This document shows, in pieces, positions 7,432 through 16,481 of a stretch of 61,147 nucleotides of DNA. Positions within the stretch are counted from its first letter, which is position 1. Every line of letters begins with the position of its first letter. Source of the DNA: Candidatus Moraniibacteriota bacterium (lineage in GTDB: Bacteria > Patescibacteriota > Minisyncoccia > Moranbacterales > UBA1568); assembly GCA_018499985.2 (NCBI GenBank), contig JAHBAT020000008.1, positions 1-61,147 of the forward strand. The letters run 5' to 3'. The translations under genes and the position numbers were made by a program. The notes beneath the pieces are model-generated. The model saw nothing but the letters and a program-made list of their open reading frames with translations. It was not told where the DNA came from and did not search any database.

Positions 7432-9537
7432 CTAATCAATCTGTAAGCTGATACGTGCATCAAGAGCGAGTGGTTCGGCAGTGCCAGGAAAAACAAGAAG
7501 TGGATTGATATCCAGTGATTCAATTTCTGGAAAATCTAAAGCCAATTGACTGAGGCGCATGAGTGCATCGTAGAGGGGTTCGAGAGGTATCTTTTTTTCA
7601 CCACGAGCACCTTCAAGGAGAGCCTTGCTTTTGAGTTCATTTACCATGGTCTCTGTATCGTGAAGAGTGAGTGGTGCAAAGCGAACACTCACATCATGAA
7701 AGACTTCTACATAGATACCTCCGAGACCAACAAGCACTACCTTACCGAGACCAGGCTCTGTCTTGATCCCAAGGATAAGTTCTTTGCCATGTTCACGATC
7801 TACTTGTTCATGGATAGAGACACCTTTGATAGTAGCAGTGGGGACATTGGTCTTGATGGTTTCGATGAGACGAGTATAGGTGGTGCCGATATTTTCCGGA
7901 GCGACATTTAAGATAACGCCACCAGCATCAGACTTGTGGGTAATTTCTGGCGAGACAATCTTGAGGACAACTGGACCATGAAAAAGACGAGCGTTTTCTT
8001 CGGCATCTTCTACAGATGTAACGGTGACCGTTTTTGGAAAACGAAAGCCATAGCTAGTGAGAAGTGACTCTACTTCAATAGGAAGGAGCTGGGATTGTTT
8101 TTTACCAAGAGCCTCTTCTATGATGGTGCGAGCATTTTCTTGTGAGAAACTTTTTGCTGAAGCGGGGGAGGTATTTTTTTGAGAGACTTTTTCTTCTTGG
8201 ATGAGAGAAAGCTTGTAGAGAGCACCGAGAGCTTTGGCACCTGCTTCAGCCATGGTGTAGGTAGCAATGTGGGGAGTAAGGAGAGCCTTGGCTTCTAGGA
8301 AGGAGTCGTGGCCAGCGAAGGAGGCTACGAGTGGAAGTGAAGAGTCTTTACGGAAAGTAAGAAGAGCTTCTGCTGTTGCAACAGCTTCCGTCATGGATTG
8401 CGGGGTAACAATAACAAGTATCATGTCGACCCCACTGTCTTTGGCAATAAGCGAGAGGGCTTCTTGATAGCGGAGCATAGGAGCATCTCCAAGAACATCT
8501 ACGGGATTGTGACTGCTGGCTGCTTCTGGGAGGATAGCCCGTAAAGCACTTTCTGTACTTTCCTCGAGGGAGGCAAGAGTCATACCTTCTTCGATGACAG
8601 TATCACTAGCGAGAACTCCAAGGCCACCGGCATTGGTGAGGATGGCTACACGAGGGCCTTTTGGGAAGGTGTTTTTGGAAGTAACAAGAAGAGTATCAAG
8701 CATATCCTGAAGAGTATGGGCTCGAAGGATACCCGCTTGCTTAAAAAGAGCTTCGTAGGCGAGATCGCTTCCAGCGAGCGAACCGGTATGAGAACTAGAG
8801 GCCTTGCTTCCAGCTTCAGTGGCACCACTCTTGAGTGCAATGGTGGGCTTAGTGAGAGACTGGCCTGTCTCGATGAAGCTTCTGGCGTCATTGATACCCT
8901 CGCTATAAAAGGCAATAGTCTTAGTGGAGTCTTCGGTGTTGAAATAGTTGAGAAAATCTTTTTCTTCGAGAGTAGCTTTGTTGCCAACGCTGATGAAATG
9001 AGAAAATGTAAGTGACTCATGGGTCATGTCGAGGAGAGCAGTAGAGAGTGCTCCGCTTTGTGAGAAAAAGCTGATATCTCCAGCTTCGGGCATTTGCTTT
9101 GCAAAAGAGGCATTGAGCCCAAGACTTGGATGAATAAAACCAAGGCAGTTTGGCCCAAGGAGGGTAAGCCCATACTGCTCTACGAGTGCCACAAGATCAC
9201 TTTCACGCTTTTTGCCTTCAGCGCCTGTTTCTTTGAAGCCAGCAGAGATAATAACAATTTGAGTAATACCCGTCTCCGCGCATTCTTTGACGATGTCGAC
9301 TACGAGGGGAGCAGGGATAACCACAATAGCCAAATCAACTACCTCTGGGAGGTTTTTGACTGAGGGAAAACAGGGGAGGTTGTAGAGTTCACTGGCTTTG
9401 GGATTGACGGGATAGACTTTGCCAGAGTAGCTATAAGAGACGAGATTTTTGACGATATCATTGCCGACAGCACCTGGTTTGGTAGAAGCACCAATGATAG
9501 CAATAGACTCTGGAGAGAGGAGTTTTTGAAGTGGCAT
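7432..9537 (-). CDS. Acetate--CoA ligase (ADP-forming), fused alpha-beta subunits
   Basis: SIAIIGASTKPGAVGNDIVKNL CoA-binding domain, succinyl-CoA ligase-like domain and C-terminal ATP-grasp. Confidence 0.92.
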   Translation of the reverse strand: MPLQKLLSPESIAIIGASTKPGAVGNDIVKNLVSYSYSGKVYPVNPKASELYNLPCFPSVKNLPEVVDLAIVVIPAPLVVDIVKECAETGITQIVIISAGFKETGAEGKKRESDLVALVEQYGLTLLGPNCLGFIHPSLGLNASFAKQMPEAGDISFFSQSGALSTALLDMTHESLTFSHFISVGNKATLEEKDFLNYFNTEDSTKTIAFYSEGINDARSFIETGQSLTKPTIALKSGATEAGSKASSSHTGSLAGSDLAYEALFKQAGILRAHTLQDMLDTLLVTSKNTFPKGPRVAILTNAGGLGVLASDTVIEEGMTLASLEESTESALRAILPEAASSHNPVDVLGDAPMLRYQEALSLIAKDSGVDMILVIVTPQSMTEAVATAEALLTFRKDSSLPLVASFAGHDSFLEAKALLTPHIATYTMAEAGAKALGALYKLSLIQEEKVSQKNTSPASAKSFSQENARTIIEEALGKKQSQLLPIEVESLLTSYGFRFPKTVTVTSVEDAEENARLFHGPVVLKIVSPEITHKSDAGGVILNVAPENIGTTYTRLIETIKTNVPTATIKGVSIHEQVDREHGKELILGIKTEPGLGKVVLVGLGGIYVEVFHDVSVRFAPLTLHDTETMVNELKSKALLEGARGEKKIPLEPLYDALMRLSQLALDFPEIESLDINPLLVFPGTAEPLALDARISLQID

Positions 9538-9550
9538 AGAGTTTGTGTTT

Positions 9551-9602
9551 ACCCCGTGAAATAGAGCAAAGCTCTTGGCGACTTTGTCGCATTTTACCGG
9601 GT
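9551..9602. repeat. Compact three-way-junction inverted repeat
   Basis: Outer ACCCCGTGAAAT/ATTTTACCGGGT enclosing AGAGC-AAA-GCTCT and GCGAC-TTT-GTCGC. Confidence 0.75.
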
Positions 9603-9658
9603 GAATTTTTATTTATTTTAAGCTCTTTTTGAGTTAAGTATAGACGAAAATGGCACTA

Positions 9659-9687
9659 TTGACAAAATATTAGAAATTTGCTATGAT
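9659..9687 (+). promoter_or_regulatory. Sigma70-type promoter
   Basis: TTGACA-17-TATGAT. Confidence 0.75.
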
Positions 9688-9718
9688 ACTAGGTCTAATT
9701 AGTTTACAAGACCAACCT

Positions 9719-10675
9719 ATGTTAAAGAAGAGTTTTTGGCTTTCGAAAGAGGTTTTGATGGGTCTATCACTGGTCATTTTGGTGGTATTGCCTGTTATTG
9801 CTTTTGGAAAGACTGGAGTTATCTATGTTGATGATGACGCCAAAGGTAAGCAAGATGGAAGTTCAAGTAACCCGTACAAGACTATTTCAAAGGCTTTGGA
9901 TAAAGCTAAGAAAGGTGATGAAGTGCGTGTGTACAACGGAACCTACACAGAGAACATCACTATCCCGAGTGGCGTAGAGGTAATCAGTGTTCGTGGTAAT
10001 CGTGAAAAAGTAGTAATCAAGGCTGATAATAATAACAAGCCTACTGTTACTATGAAAGACGGTTCCCGCCTTACTCGCATGACCGTAACCAATGGTCGTC
10101 ATGGCGTGCAAGTAGCAGAAGATGCCAAAGCGACTATCTACAATGTGATTATCAAGAATAGTAAGCGTGATGGTATCCATGCTGATAAGGCTCGTAATGA
10201 AAAGAGCAAGCAGCTCGTAATCGATAAGGTACAGATTCACGACAATGCATTGGCTGGAATTTATTCAGAGAAGCGTCGTATCTCTATCACTGATACTGAT
10301 ATCTGGAATAACAAGCTTGATGGTATCGATGTTGAGGCAGGATCAAATATCTGGATGGAAGGTAGTAAGTCAAATGCTAATGGAGGAAGTGGCCTGAAAG
10401 TGGCCATCGACGGTTCATCAGTTTGGACTAAGAATAATAGCTTCCGCTATAACCGTGGTGACGGTATCGAAGTCAGCGGGGCTGGTGGAACTGGTACGGT
10501 AAGTATCAAAGACGCTAAGCTTGTTCAGAATACTGGATATGGTATTGCTCGCCTTGCACGTAGTGCCGGAGCCAATAAAAGCTTTGATGGCATCCAGCAG
10601 GGTGTAGACAAGAGCACAAACACATTTGAGAAAAATGTAAAAGGAGATCTTTCTCCAATCTTGAAGAGCTTTTAA
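9719..10675 (+). CDS. Right-handed parallel beta-helix repeat protein (secreted)
   Basis: IYVDDDAKGKQDGSSSNPYKTISKALDKAKKGDEVRVYNGTYTENITIPSGV; PbH1-like repeats. Confidence 0.9.
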   Translation: MLKKSFWLSKEVLMGLSLVILVVLPVIAFGKTGVIYVDDDAKGKQDGSSSNPYKTISKALDKAKKGDEVRVYNGTYTENITIPSGVEVISVRGNREKVVIKADNNNKPTVTMKDGSRLTRMTVTNGRHGVQVAEDAKATIYNVIIKNSKRDGIHADKARNEKSKQLVIDKVQIHDNALAGIYSEKRRISITDTDIWNNKLDGIDVEAGSNIWMEGSKSNANGGSGLKVAIDGSSVWTKNNSFRYNRGDGIEVSGAGGTGTVSIKDAKLVQNTGYGIARLARSAGANKSFDGIQQGVDKSTNTFEKNVKGDLSPILKSF

Positions 10676-10759
10676 GGTAAGTACGGTTGGTGTCTTATCT
10701 GAGGGAGAGGAAAAATCTTCTCTCTCGACAAGGGACTAAATTAATTCAAAGGAAGATAT

Positions 10760-11935
10760 ATGAAGATAGCATTTATCGGACAAAAAGGTATTCCAGCGCT
10801 TTCTGGCGGTGTAGAGAAGCACGTCGAGCAGCTGGCTGTACGTATGGCCAAGGAAGGACATGATGTAGTGGCTTATGTACGTTCAAGTTATACCCCAGCC
10901 GAAAACAAGAGCTTCAAAGGTGTGCGTTTGGTGCATGTCCCATGTATTCATACGAAGCATCTAGAGGCATTGTCATATTCATTTATGGCTACTCTTCACT
11001 CTGTTTTTTTGGCGCAGTACGATGTGATTCACTTCCATTCTATTGGTCCAAGTATCTTCGCTTTTATTCCACGTCTTCTCAAGCCTAGCTCAAAGGTGAT
11101 TGCTACTTTTCATAGTCGTGATTATTTCCACCAAAAATGGAATGCCTTTGCTCGCTTTGGCTTGCAGATTGCTGAGTACTTCACTTGCGCAGTACCACAG
11201 AAAACAATCGTGATTAGTGAAACTCTTGAGAAGTATGCCGAGGAGCGCTATCACAAGAAGTTTACCTTTATCCCTAATGGCGCAGAAGTGCGTTATGAAA
11301 AAGACGCCTCGCTTCTTCATGAATGGAATCTTAAGCCAGAGCGCTATATCCTCTCTGTTAGCCGTTTGATTCGTCACAAGGGAATTCATTATCTTATCAA
11401 GGCCTTCCGTGAGTTAGAAGAAAAAAGCAAGCTTCCAAATAATATGAAGTTAGTTATCGTGGGTTCTGCTTCTAACACGGAAGACTACGAAGAATACCTC
11501 AAAGCCATGAGTATTGGATCAGACAATATCATCTTTGTAGGAGAGCAGAGTGGCCGTAAATTAGAGGCTCTTTTCTCTCACGCTGCCTTGTTTGTGCAGC
11601 CATCAGAAGATGAGGGATTGTCGCTCGCACTCCTTGAGGCTATGGCCTATGGACTGCTTCCAGTAGTAAGCAATATCTCAGCTAACCTTGAAGCTATTCA
11701 GGGTAACACTGGAGTATCATTCGAAAACAAAAATGTAGACGAGCTTCGCGAAAAGATAGCTTTTTACGCCAATCGTCCCGAAGAGGCTCGCGCCATCGGT
11801 GCTCGTGCCAAGGAGAGAGCAGAAGCTGAATACAGCTGGGATGCTATTGCTCGTCGCACGGTAGAGGCTTACCAGGAAATGTTTACTGAAAAAAATCTTG
11901 TTAAAAACAACTATGCTGTTTCTCAATCTAAGTAA
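10760..11935 (+). CDS. Glycosyltransferase family 4
   Basis: MKIAFIGQKGIPALSGGVEKHVEQLA; VQPSEDEGLSLALLEAMAYG. Confidence 0.92.
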   Translation: MKIAFIGQKGIPALSGGVEKHVEQLAVRMAKEGHDVVAYVRSSYTPAENKSFKGVRLVHVPCIHTKHLEALSYSFMATLHSVFLAQYDVIHFHSIGPSIFAFIPRLLKPSSKVIATFHSRDYFHQKWNAFARFGLQIAEYFTCAVPQKTIVISETLEKYAEERYHKKFTFIPNGAEVRYEKDASLLHEWNLKPERYILSVSRLIRHKGIHYLIKAFRELEEKSKLPNNMKLVIVGSASNTEDYEEYLKAMSIGSDNIIFVGEQSGRKLEALFSHAALFVQPSEDEGLSLALLEAMAYGLLPVVSNISANLEAIQGNTGVSFENKNVDELREKIAFYANRPEEARAIGARAKERAEAEYSWDAIARRTVEAYQEMFTEKNLVKNNYAVSQSK

Positions 11936-12992
11936 ATATTTTCAAAAAAATTCTTTTGGGCGCCTTTATGTAGTGACCTTGGTTTTTTTGACCTTTGCTT
12001 CAGCTTTGTTTTGGCTCGACTACTTCCGTGTGTACCAAACAGAAACAAGTGTTTTGTTTGTGACCAATCAAGAACAAGAAGTGGCAGAGGTCACTCACTC
12101 TATGGGTGCAGTGATGAAGACGCTTACTTTTGCAGAGCGTGTAGAGCGTGATTTCCCAGAAGTGGTGGTTTTTCCAGAAGGAGTAAGTAAGGATGAAAAA
12201 AAGAATTTTTGGAATACTCAGCTCACTGTAGCTACCAAAGAACAGGGCGGTATTTTGACCTTTGCTCAGAAAGCTGAAAACCAAGAAGAGGCTATGCAAA
12301 AAACAGTAGCCACTCTGAAGACTCTTTTTGTGGCAACCAATTTGTACTACAGCAATAGCAATGAGGTAGAAGTGCGGGTCATTGATAAGCCAGCAACGAA
12401 GGTAGTTGTAGGGAGTATCTTTACTTACCTTGGAGTGAGTTTTCTCACGGCTCTCTTCGCGACAACGCTTTTCTTTTTCCTTCTCTTGTCTCTTAAGGTT
12501 TTTGGAAAGGACAGTGTCAAGCCAGTGGGTGGTTTTGAAAATAGTCACATCGGTGAAGCGGTGCCATGGATTGGAGCTGAAAAATTTGTTGCTGTTCGTC
12601 CATCTACTTTGAGCTATCAAGAAGAGCAGGAAAATGAAATCGAAGTTGCTCCGGTACGGCAGGCGAAGAAGGGCGCCGCCGCTCCTGGTAATCTTCCAAT
12701 CATGGCTGGATCTTTGCCACAATTTGGTATACTAGAAACACCTGAAATGCTCGATGATGCTGTCATTCTTCCTGAAATTGAAGTTATTGAAACCCCGTTA
12801 CCGGAGCCAGTTGAAGAATACGTGGTAGATGAAATAACAGAAGAGCAGGTATCAGATGGGGAGCGTGCTGGTGCAACGGTTGCAGAAGCACATGAACGAG
12901 TAGAAATCCAAAAAGATCCAGAGGCAGAACCAACTGTTGAGGAATATAAGCGTAGACTTAACGAACTTCTCAAGGGTAACTCACCTACATAA
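11913..12992 (+). CDS. Wzz-like two-TM protein with long acidic C-terminal tail
   Basis: Two TM helices flanking an extracytoplasmic domain; acidic/Pro-rich tail; in polysaccharide cluster. Confidence 0.65.
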   Translation: MLFLNLSKYFQKNSFGRLYVVTLVFLTFASALFWLDYFRVYQTETSVLFVTNQEQEVAEVTHSMGAVMKTLTFAERVERDFPEVVVFPEGVSKDEKKNFWNTQLTVATKEQGGILTFAQKAENQEEAMQKTVATLKTLFVATNLYYSNSNEVEVRVIDKPATKVVVGSIFTYLGVSFLTALFATTLFFFLLLSLKVFGKDSVKPVGGFENSHIGEAVPWIGAEKFVAVRPSTLSYQEEQENEIEVAPVRQAKKGAAAPGNLPIMAGSLPQFGILETPEMLDDAVILPEIEVIETPLPEPVEEYVVDEITEEQVSDGERAGATVAEAHERVEIQKDPEAEPTVEEYKRRLNELLKGNSPT

Positions 12993-12998
12993 AGCATT

Positions 12999-14384
12999 AT
13001 GGCTAAACACTATTCAAAAAAGTTTTGGGCTTTGTTTGTGGTTGTCTCTGTAGTCCTTTTGCTCTCTCTTTTTATTTTTCTTGAGTGGAAACGAAGTGGC
13101 TTTGCAAGTCTACAGCGCTTCCTTGGGGTAGTGCCAGTCAAAGAAGAGATACAGACTGATATGAGTACTTTGCTTTCTATTGCTGATGCTTTGGTTGATA
13201 CCAATGGCGAGACCAAGACATATCTGATTCTCTTTCAGAACAATATGGAGCTTCGCCCGGGCGGTGGATACATAGGTTCTTTCGGTATTTTGAAGATTAA
13301 AGATGGTCAGGCTTTGAGTCTCGATGTTCACGATACGGTCAATTTTGATGGACGAATTCCAGACACAGTACCAGCTCCGTATCCAATGAAAGAAACACTT
13401 GGAGTGAGCAGTCTCAAGCTTCGTGACTCAAATCACTCTCCAGACTTTGCTACCAACGCTAAGGCAGCAGAAGATTTCTACCATATGGGTAAGGGAGAAG
13501 AGCAGTTTGATGGTGTCATCGGAGTAACTACACATGTGCTTGAATCAGTGCTGGCAGTGACTGGACCGGTAGAGGTGCCTGGATACGAAGGGAGTTTTGG
13601 GTCAGAAAATGCTGTCTTGGATCTTGAGTATCAGGTAGAACAGAAGTACTACAAAGAAGGTATTTCTTTTGGTGACCGCAAGTCAATCATGGGAGAGCTC
13701 TCGGCACAGATTTTGAAAAAGGTAAAAACGCTCTCGCTTCAGGATAAGTACAAGCTCTTTCAGATTATCCTCGGTGATCTACACTCAAAAGATATTCAAG
13801 TTGCCTTTAAGGACGCTGCCTTGCAGGCACAGATTGAAAAAGCTTCGTGGGACGGTAAGGTAGATACTGCCTGGAATCAGGACTATCTTTTTCTGGTAGA
13901 TTCCAATGCTAATGCTTTCAAAAGCGATCTCTACGTGGTGCGTACCTATGACTATAGTGTCGATCTTACTGAGGCTGAGCCACGCGCTACGCTTACGGTG
14001 AACTACCATCATACCGCTAAGGAAAAGAGCTATCTTACGAAGGATTACCAGGCGTATGCTCGTATCTATGTGCAAAAGGGATCTTATATAGAGGGTATAG
14101 CTCCGGTCTCACACCAAGTAGTGTATGGTGAAGAATTTGGTAAGAAGGTGGCAGGGACTATAGTGCAGGTACCTCTTGGTACAGAAAAAACACTGACCTA
14201 TGAGTACAAGCTTCCAAAAACAATAGAAACCGGAGAGGGCTACGACCTAAAGATTCAGAAACAGCCTGGTATGAAAAATGACACGAAGGTCAATGTGACT
14301 GTCAAATACAAAAATGGTACGACCAAAAAGTACCAATTCAATCTTGAACGTGACACAGTACTCGGTACTCTCACGCCACAGTAG
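12999..14384 (+). CDS. DUF4012 domain-containing protein
   Basis: LILFQNNMELRPGGGYIGSFGILKIKDGQ and DSNHSPDFATNAKAAEDFY motifs. Confidence 0.9.
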   Translation: MAKHYSKKFWALFVVVSVVLLLSLFIFLEWKRSGFASLQRFLGVVPVKEEIQTDMSTLLSIADALVDTNGETKTYLILFQNNMELRPGGGYIGSFGILKIKDGQALSLDVHDTVNFDGRIPDTVPAPYPMKETLGVSSLKLRDSNHSPDFATNAKAAEDFYHMGKGEEQFDGVIGVTTHVLESVLAVTGPVEVPGYEGSFGSENAVLDLEYQVEQKYYKEGISFGDRKSIMGELSAQILKKVKTLSLQDKYKLFQIILGDLHSKDIQVAFKDAALQAQIEKASWDGKVDTAWNQDYLFLVDSNANAFKSDLYVVRTYDYSVDLTEAEPRATLTVNYHHTAKEKSYLTKDYQAYARIYVQKGSYIEGIAPVSHQVVYGEEFGKKVAGTIVQVPLGTEKTLTYEYKLPKTIETGEGYDLKIQKQPGMKNDTKVNVTVKYKNGTTKKYQFNLERDTVLGTLTPQ

Positions 14385-14411
14385 AACTATCTACTACTGT
14401 CACAGGCATGT

Positions 14412-14452
14412 GCCGAAAAACGGCTACCTCCTATCTGGGTAGCCGTTTTTCT
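14412..14452 (+). terminator. Rho-independent terminator
   Basis: AAAACGGCTACC..GGTAGCCGTTTTT. Confidence 0.85.
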
Positions 14453-14481
14453 TTGCTAAATATGGTATTATAAGGAATATG

Positions 14482-14608
14482 CCCAGTAGCACAACTGTAA
14501 AATCAGCAAAGTTGAATCAAGTAGTTACAGAAGGAAGGCTTCTACGGTGCATTTTGAAAAGTAGATATTTATTATAAAAATTAAGTTATTTACAGTTGTT
14601 CGACTGGG
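14482..14608. repeat. Inverted-repeat (MITE-like) element abutting the trmD start codon
   Basis: 20-nt arms CCCAGTAGCACAACTGTAAA / TTTACAGTTGTTCGACTGGG, 18/20 complementary; flanked by TATG both sides. Confidence 0.7.
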
Positions 14609-14609
14609 T

Positions 14610-15287
14610 ATGCAACCAAAAATACGTTTTGATATCATCACTCTTTTTCCAGAGGCTTGCCTTCCATATACAGAGGCCTCTATTTTGAAACGCGCAAAGG
14701 AAGCTTTGCTTATAGAGGTGTATACGCATCAATTACGCGACTTTGCTTTGGATAAGCATAAGACTGTAGATGATACACCGTATGGCGGTGGGGCGGGAAT
14801 GGTCCTCAAGGTGGAGCCTTTGGTAGCCTGTCTTGAGCATGTGATTGCTCTTGCTCCAGAGATTGCTCGCGATAAAACGCGAGTGATTGTGACCTCAGCC
14901 AAGGGAGAGTTTTATACCCAAAGGCACGCTGAGAGACTCGCTTCTCAGTATGAAAGAATTGTTTTTGTGTGTGGCCGTTATGAGGGTATCGACCAGCGCT
15001 TTATTGATCACTGTGTCGATGAGGAATTTTCTATAGGCGAGTATGTGCTTACGGGCGGTGAATTGCCAGCTCTTATCATGCTTGATAGTATGACGCGCCT
15101 AGTACCGGGAGTGCTTGGTAATGAGGAGAGTAGTGTATATGAGTCGTACAGTGAAGAAGGTGGCCGTGAGCATCCTCAGTACACTAAGCCAGAAGTGTAT
15201 CGTGATTGGAGTGTGCCGAGTATCCTTCTTTCGGGTAATCACAAAGCTATAGATGATTGGCGAACAGAAAATCGTAAACCTCTTTAA
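14610..15287 (+). CDS. trmD: tRNA (guanine-N1)-methyltransferase TrmD
   Basis: FDIITLFPEACLPYTEASIL; YGGGAGMVLKVEPL; ICGRYEGID-like and SIGEYVLTGGELPALIMLDS. Confidence 0.97.
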   Translation: MQPKIRFDIITLFPEACLPYTEASILKRAKEALLIEVYTHQLRDFALDKHKTVDDTPYGGGAGMVLKVEPLVACLEHVIALAPEIARDKTRVIVTSAKGEFYTQRHAERLASQYERIVFVCGRYEGIDQRFIDHCVDEEFSIGEYVLTGGELPALIMLDSMTRLVPGVLGNEESSVYESYSEEGGREHPQYTKPEVYRDWSVPSILLSGNHKAIDDWRTENRKPL

Positions 15288-15292
15288 CTGAT

Positions 15293-16435
15293 ATGTTTCG
15301 ATTTGAATTTGATAGAATACTTTTTTTTGTCTTGGCCACTCTTCTGAGCATAGGGCTGCTTATGATTGCGAGTGCTGGTGTACTCTATGGCGAGTCGCGC
15401 TTTGGGGATTCATACTACTTCTTTAAGCAGCAGCTTTTGGGTTTGAGTGTTGGTTTTCTGGCACTTTTCTTTTTTCAAAGCGTAGACTATAGAGTCTGGA
15501 AGCGTTTTGTGGTACCGGTTTTTTTTCTTGCTATAGCGTTACTTATCTTGGTCTTTATTCCAGGTTTTGGTACGACTGTCTATGGGGCAGCTCGTTGGGT
15601 GGCTATCGGACCAATTTCCTTTCAGCCTTCTGAGGTCATGAAGCTTGCTATTATTCTCTATCTTTCCGCTTGGCTTTCTACCAAGGGACAAGGGAAGGCA
15701 GGGGATTTCTATGAAGGCTTGGTACCTTTTCTTTTGATACTTTCTTTTGTGGGATTCTTGATTATCAAGCAGCCAGATACGGGGACATTGGGACTCATTT
15801 TTATCATCTCCATGTCAATCTTTTTTGCTTCAGGTGCCAAGTTGGCTCATATTGGCGGGCTCGCAGTTTCTGCTTTTTTGTTCCTTCTTATTCTTATCAA
15901 GCTTGCACCGTACCGTATGCAGCGTCTCTTGGTGTTTCTGAATCCAGAGCATGATCCATCGGGAGCGGGATATCAGATTACTCAAGCGCTGATTGCTGTG
16001 GGTTCAGGCGGGCTCTTCGGAATTGGCTTGGGCCAGAGTCGTCAGAAGTTTAACTATCTGCCAGAACCAGTGACCGACTCTATCTATGCGGTACTTAGTG
16101 AAGAGTTTGGGCTTATGGGCGCAGGACTAGTACTCTGTCTCTTTGTTTTTGTTGCTTGGCGAGGTTTCCAGATTGCTCGCGGAGCTCAAGATGAGTTTGG
16201 ACGTCTCTTGGCTGTGGGTATCACTACTTGGATTGCGGGGCAGGCCTTTATCAATATTGGAGCTATTTCTGGACTGATACCACTCACAGGTATTCCATTG
16301 CCATTTATTAGTTATGGTGGAACTTCTCTTGCGGTACTCTTGGGCTCTTTTGGAATTCTCCTCAATATCAGTAAAACAGCTGTGATAAGTACTCCGACTA
16401 CAAAGAAAAAAACCCTTCAGAAGAGCCTTGTTTGA
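15293..16435 (+). CDS. FtsW/RodA/SpoVE SEDS family glycosyltransferase
   Basis: SEDS family topology; WVAIGPISFQPSEVMKLA; QPDTGTLGLIF; PLTGIPLPFISYGGTSL. Confidence 0.95.
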   Translation: MFRFEFDRILFFVLATLLSIGLLMIASAGVLYGESRFGDSYYFFKQQLLGLSVGFLALFFFQSVDYRVWKRFVVPVFFLAIALLILVFIPGFGTTVYGAARWVAIGPISFQPSEVMKLAIILYLSAWLSTKGQGKAGDFYEGLVPFLLILSFVGFLIIKQPDTGTLGLIFIISMSIFFASGAKLAHIGGLAVSAFLFLLILIKLAPYRMQRLLVFLNPEHDPSGAGYQITQALIAVGSGGLFGIGLGQSRQKFNYLPEPVTDSIYAVLSEEFGLMGAGLVLCLFVFVAWRGFQIARGAQDEFGRLLAVGITTWIAGQAFINIGAISGLIPLTGIPLPFISYGGTSLAVLLGSFGILLNISKTAVISTPTTKKKTLQKSLV

Positions 16436-16481
16436 AATGGTGGTGCGGGTTACACTGGAGGTAAGACAAAGTACTAAATGA

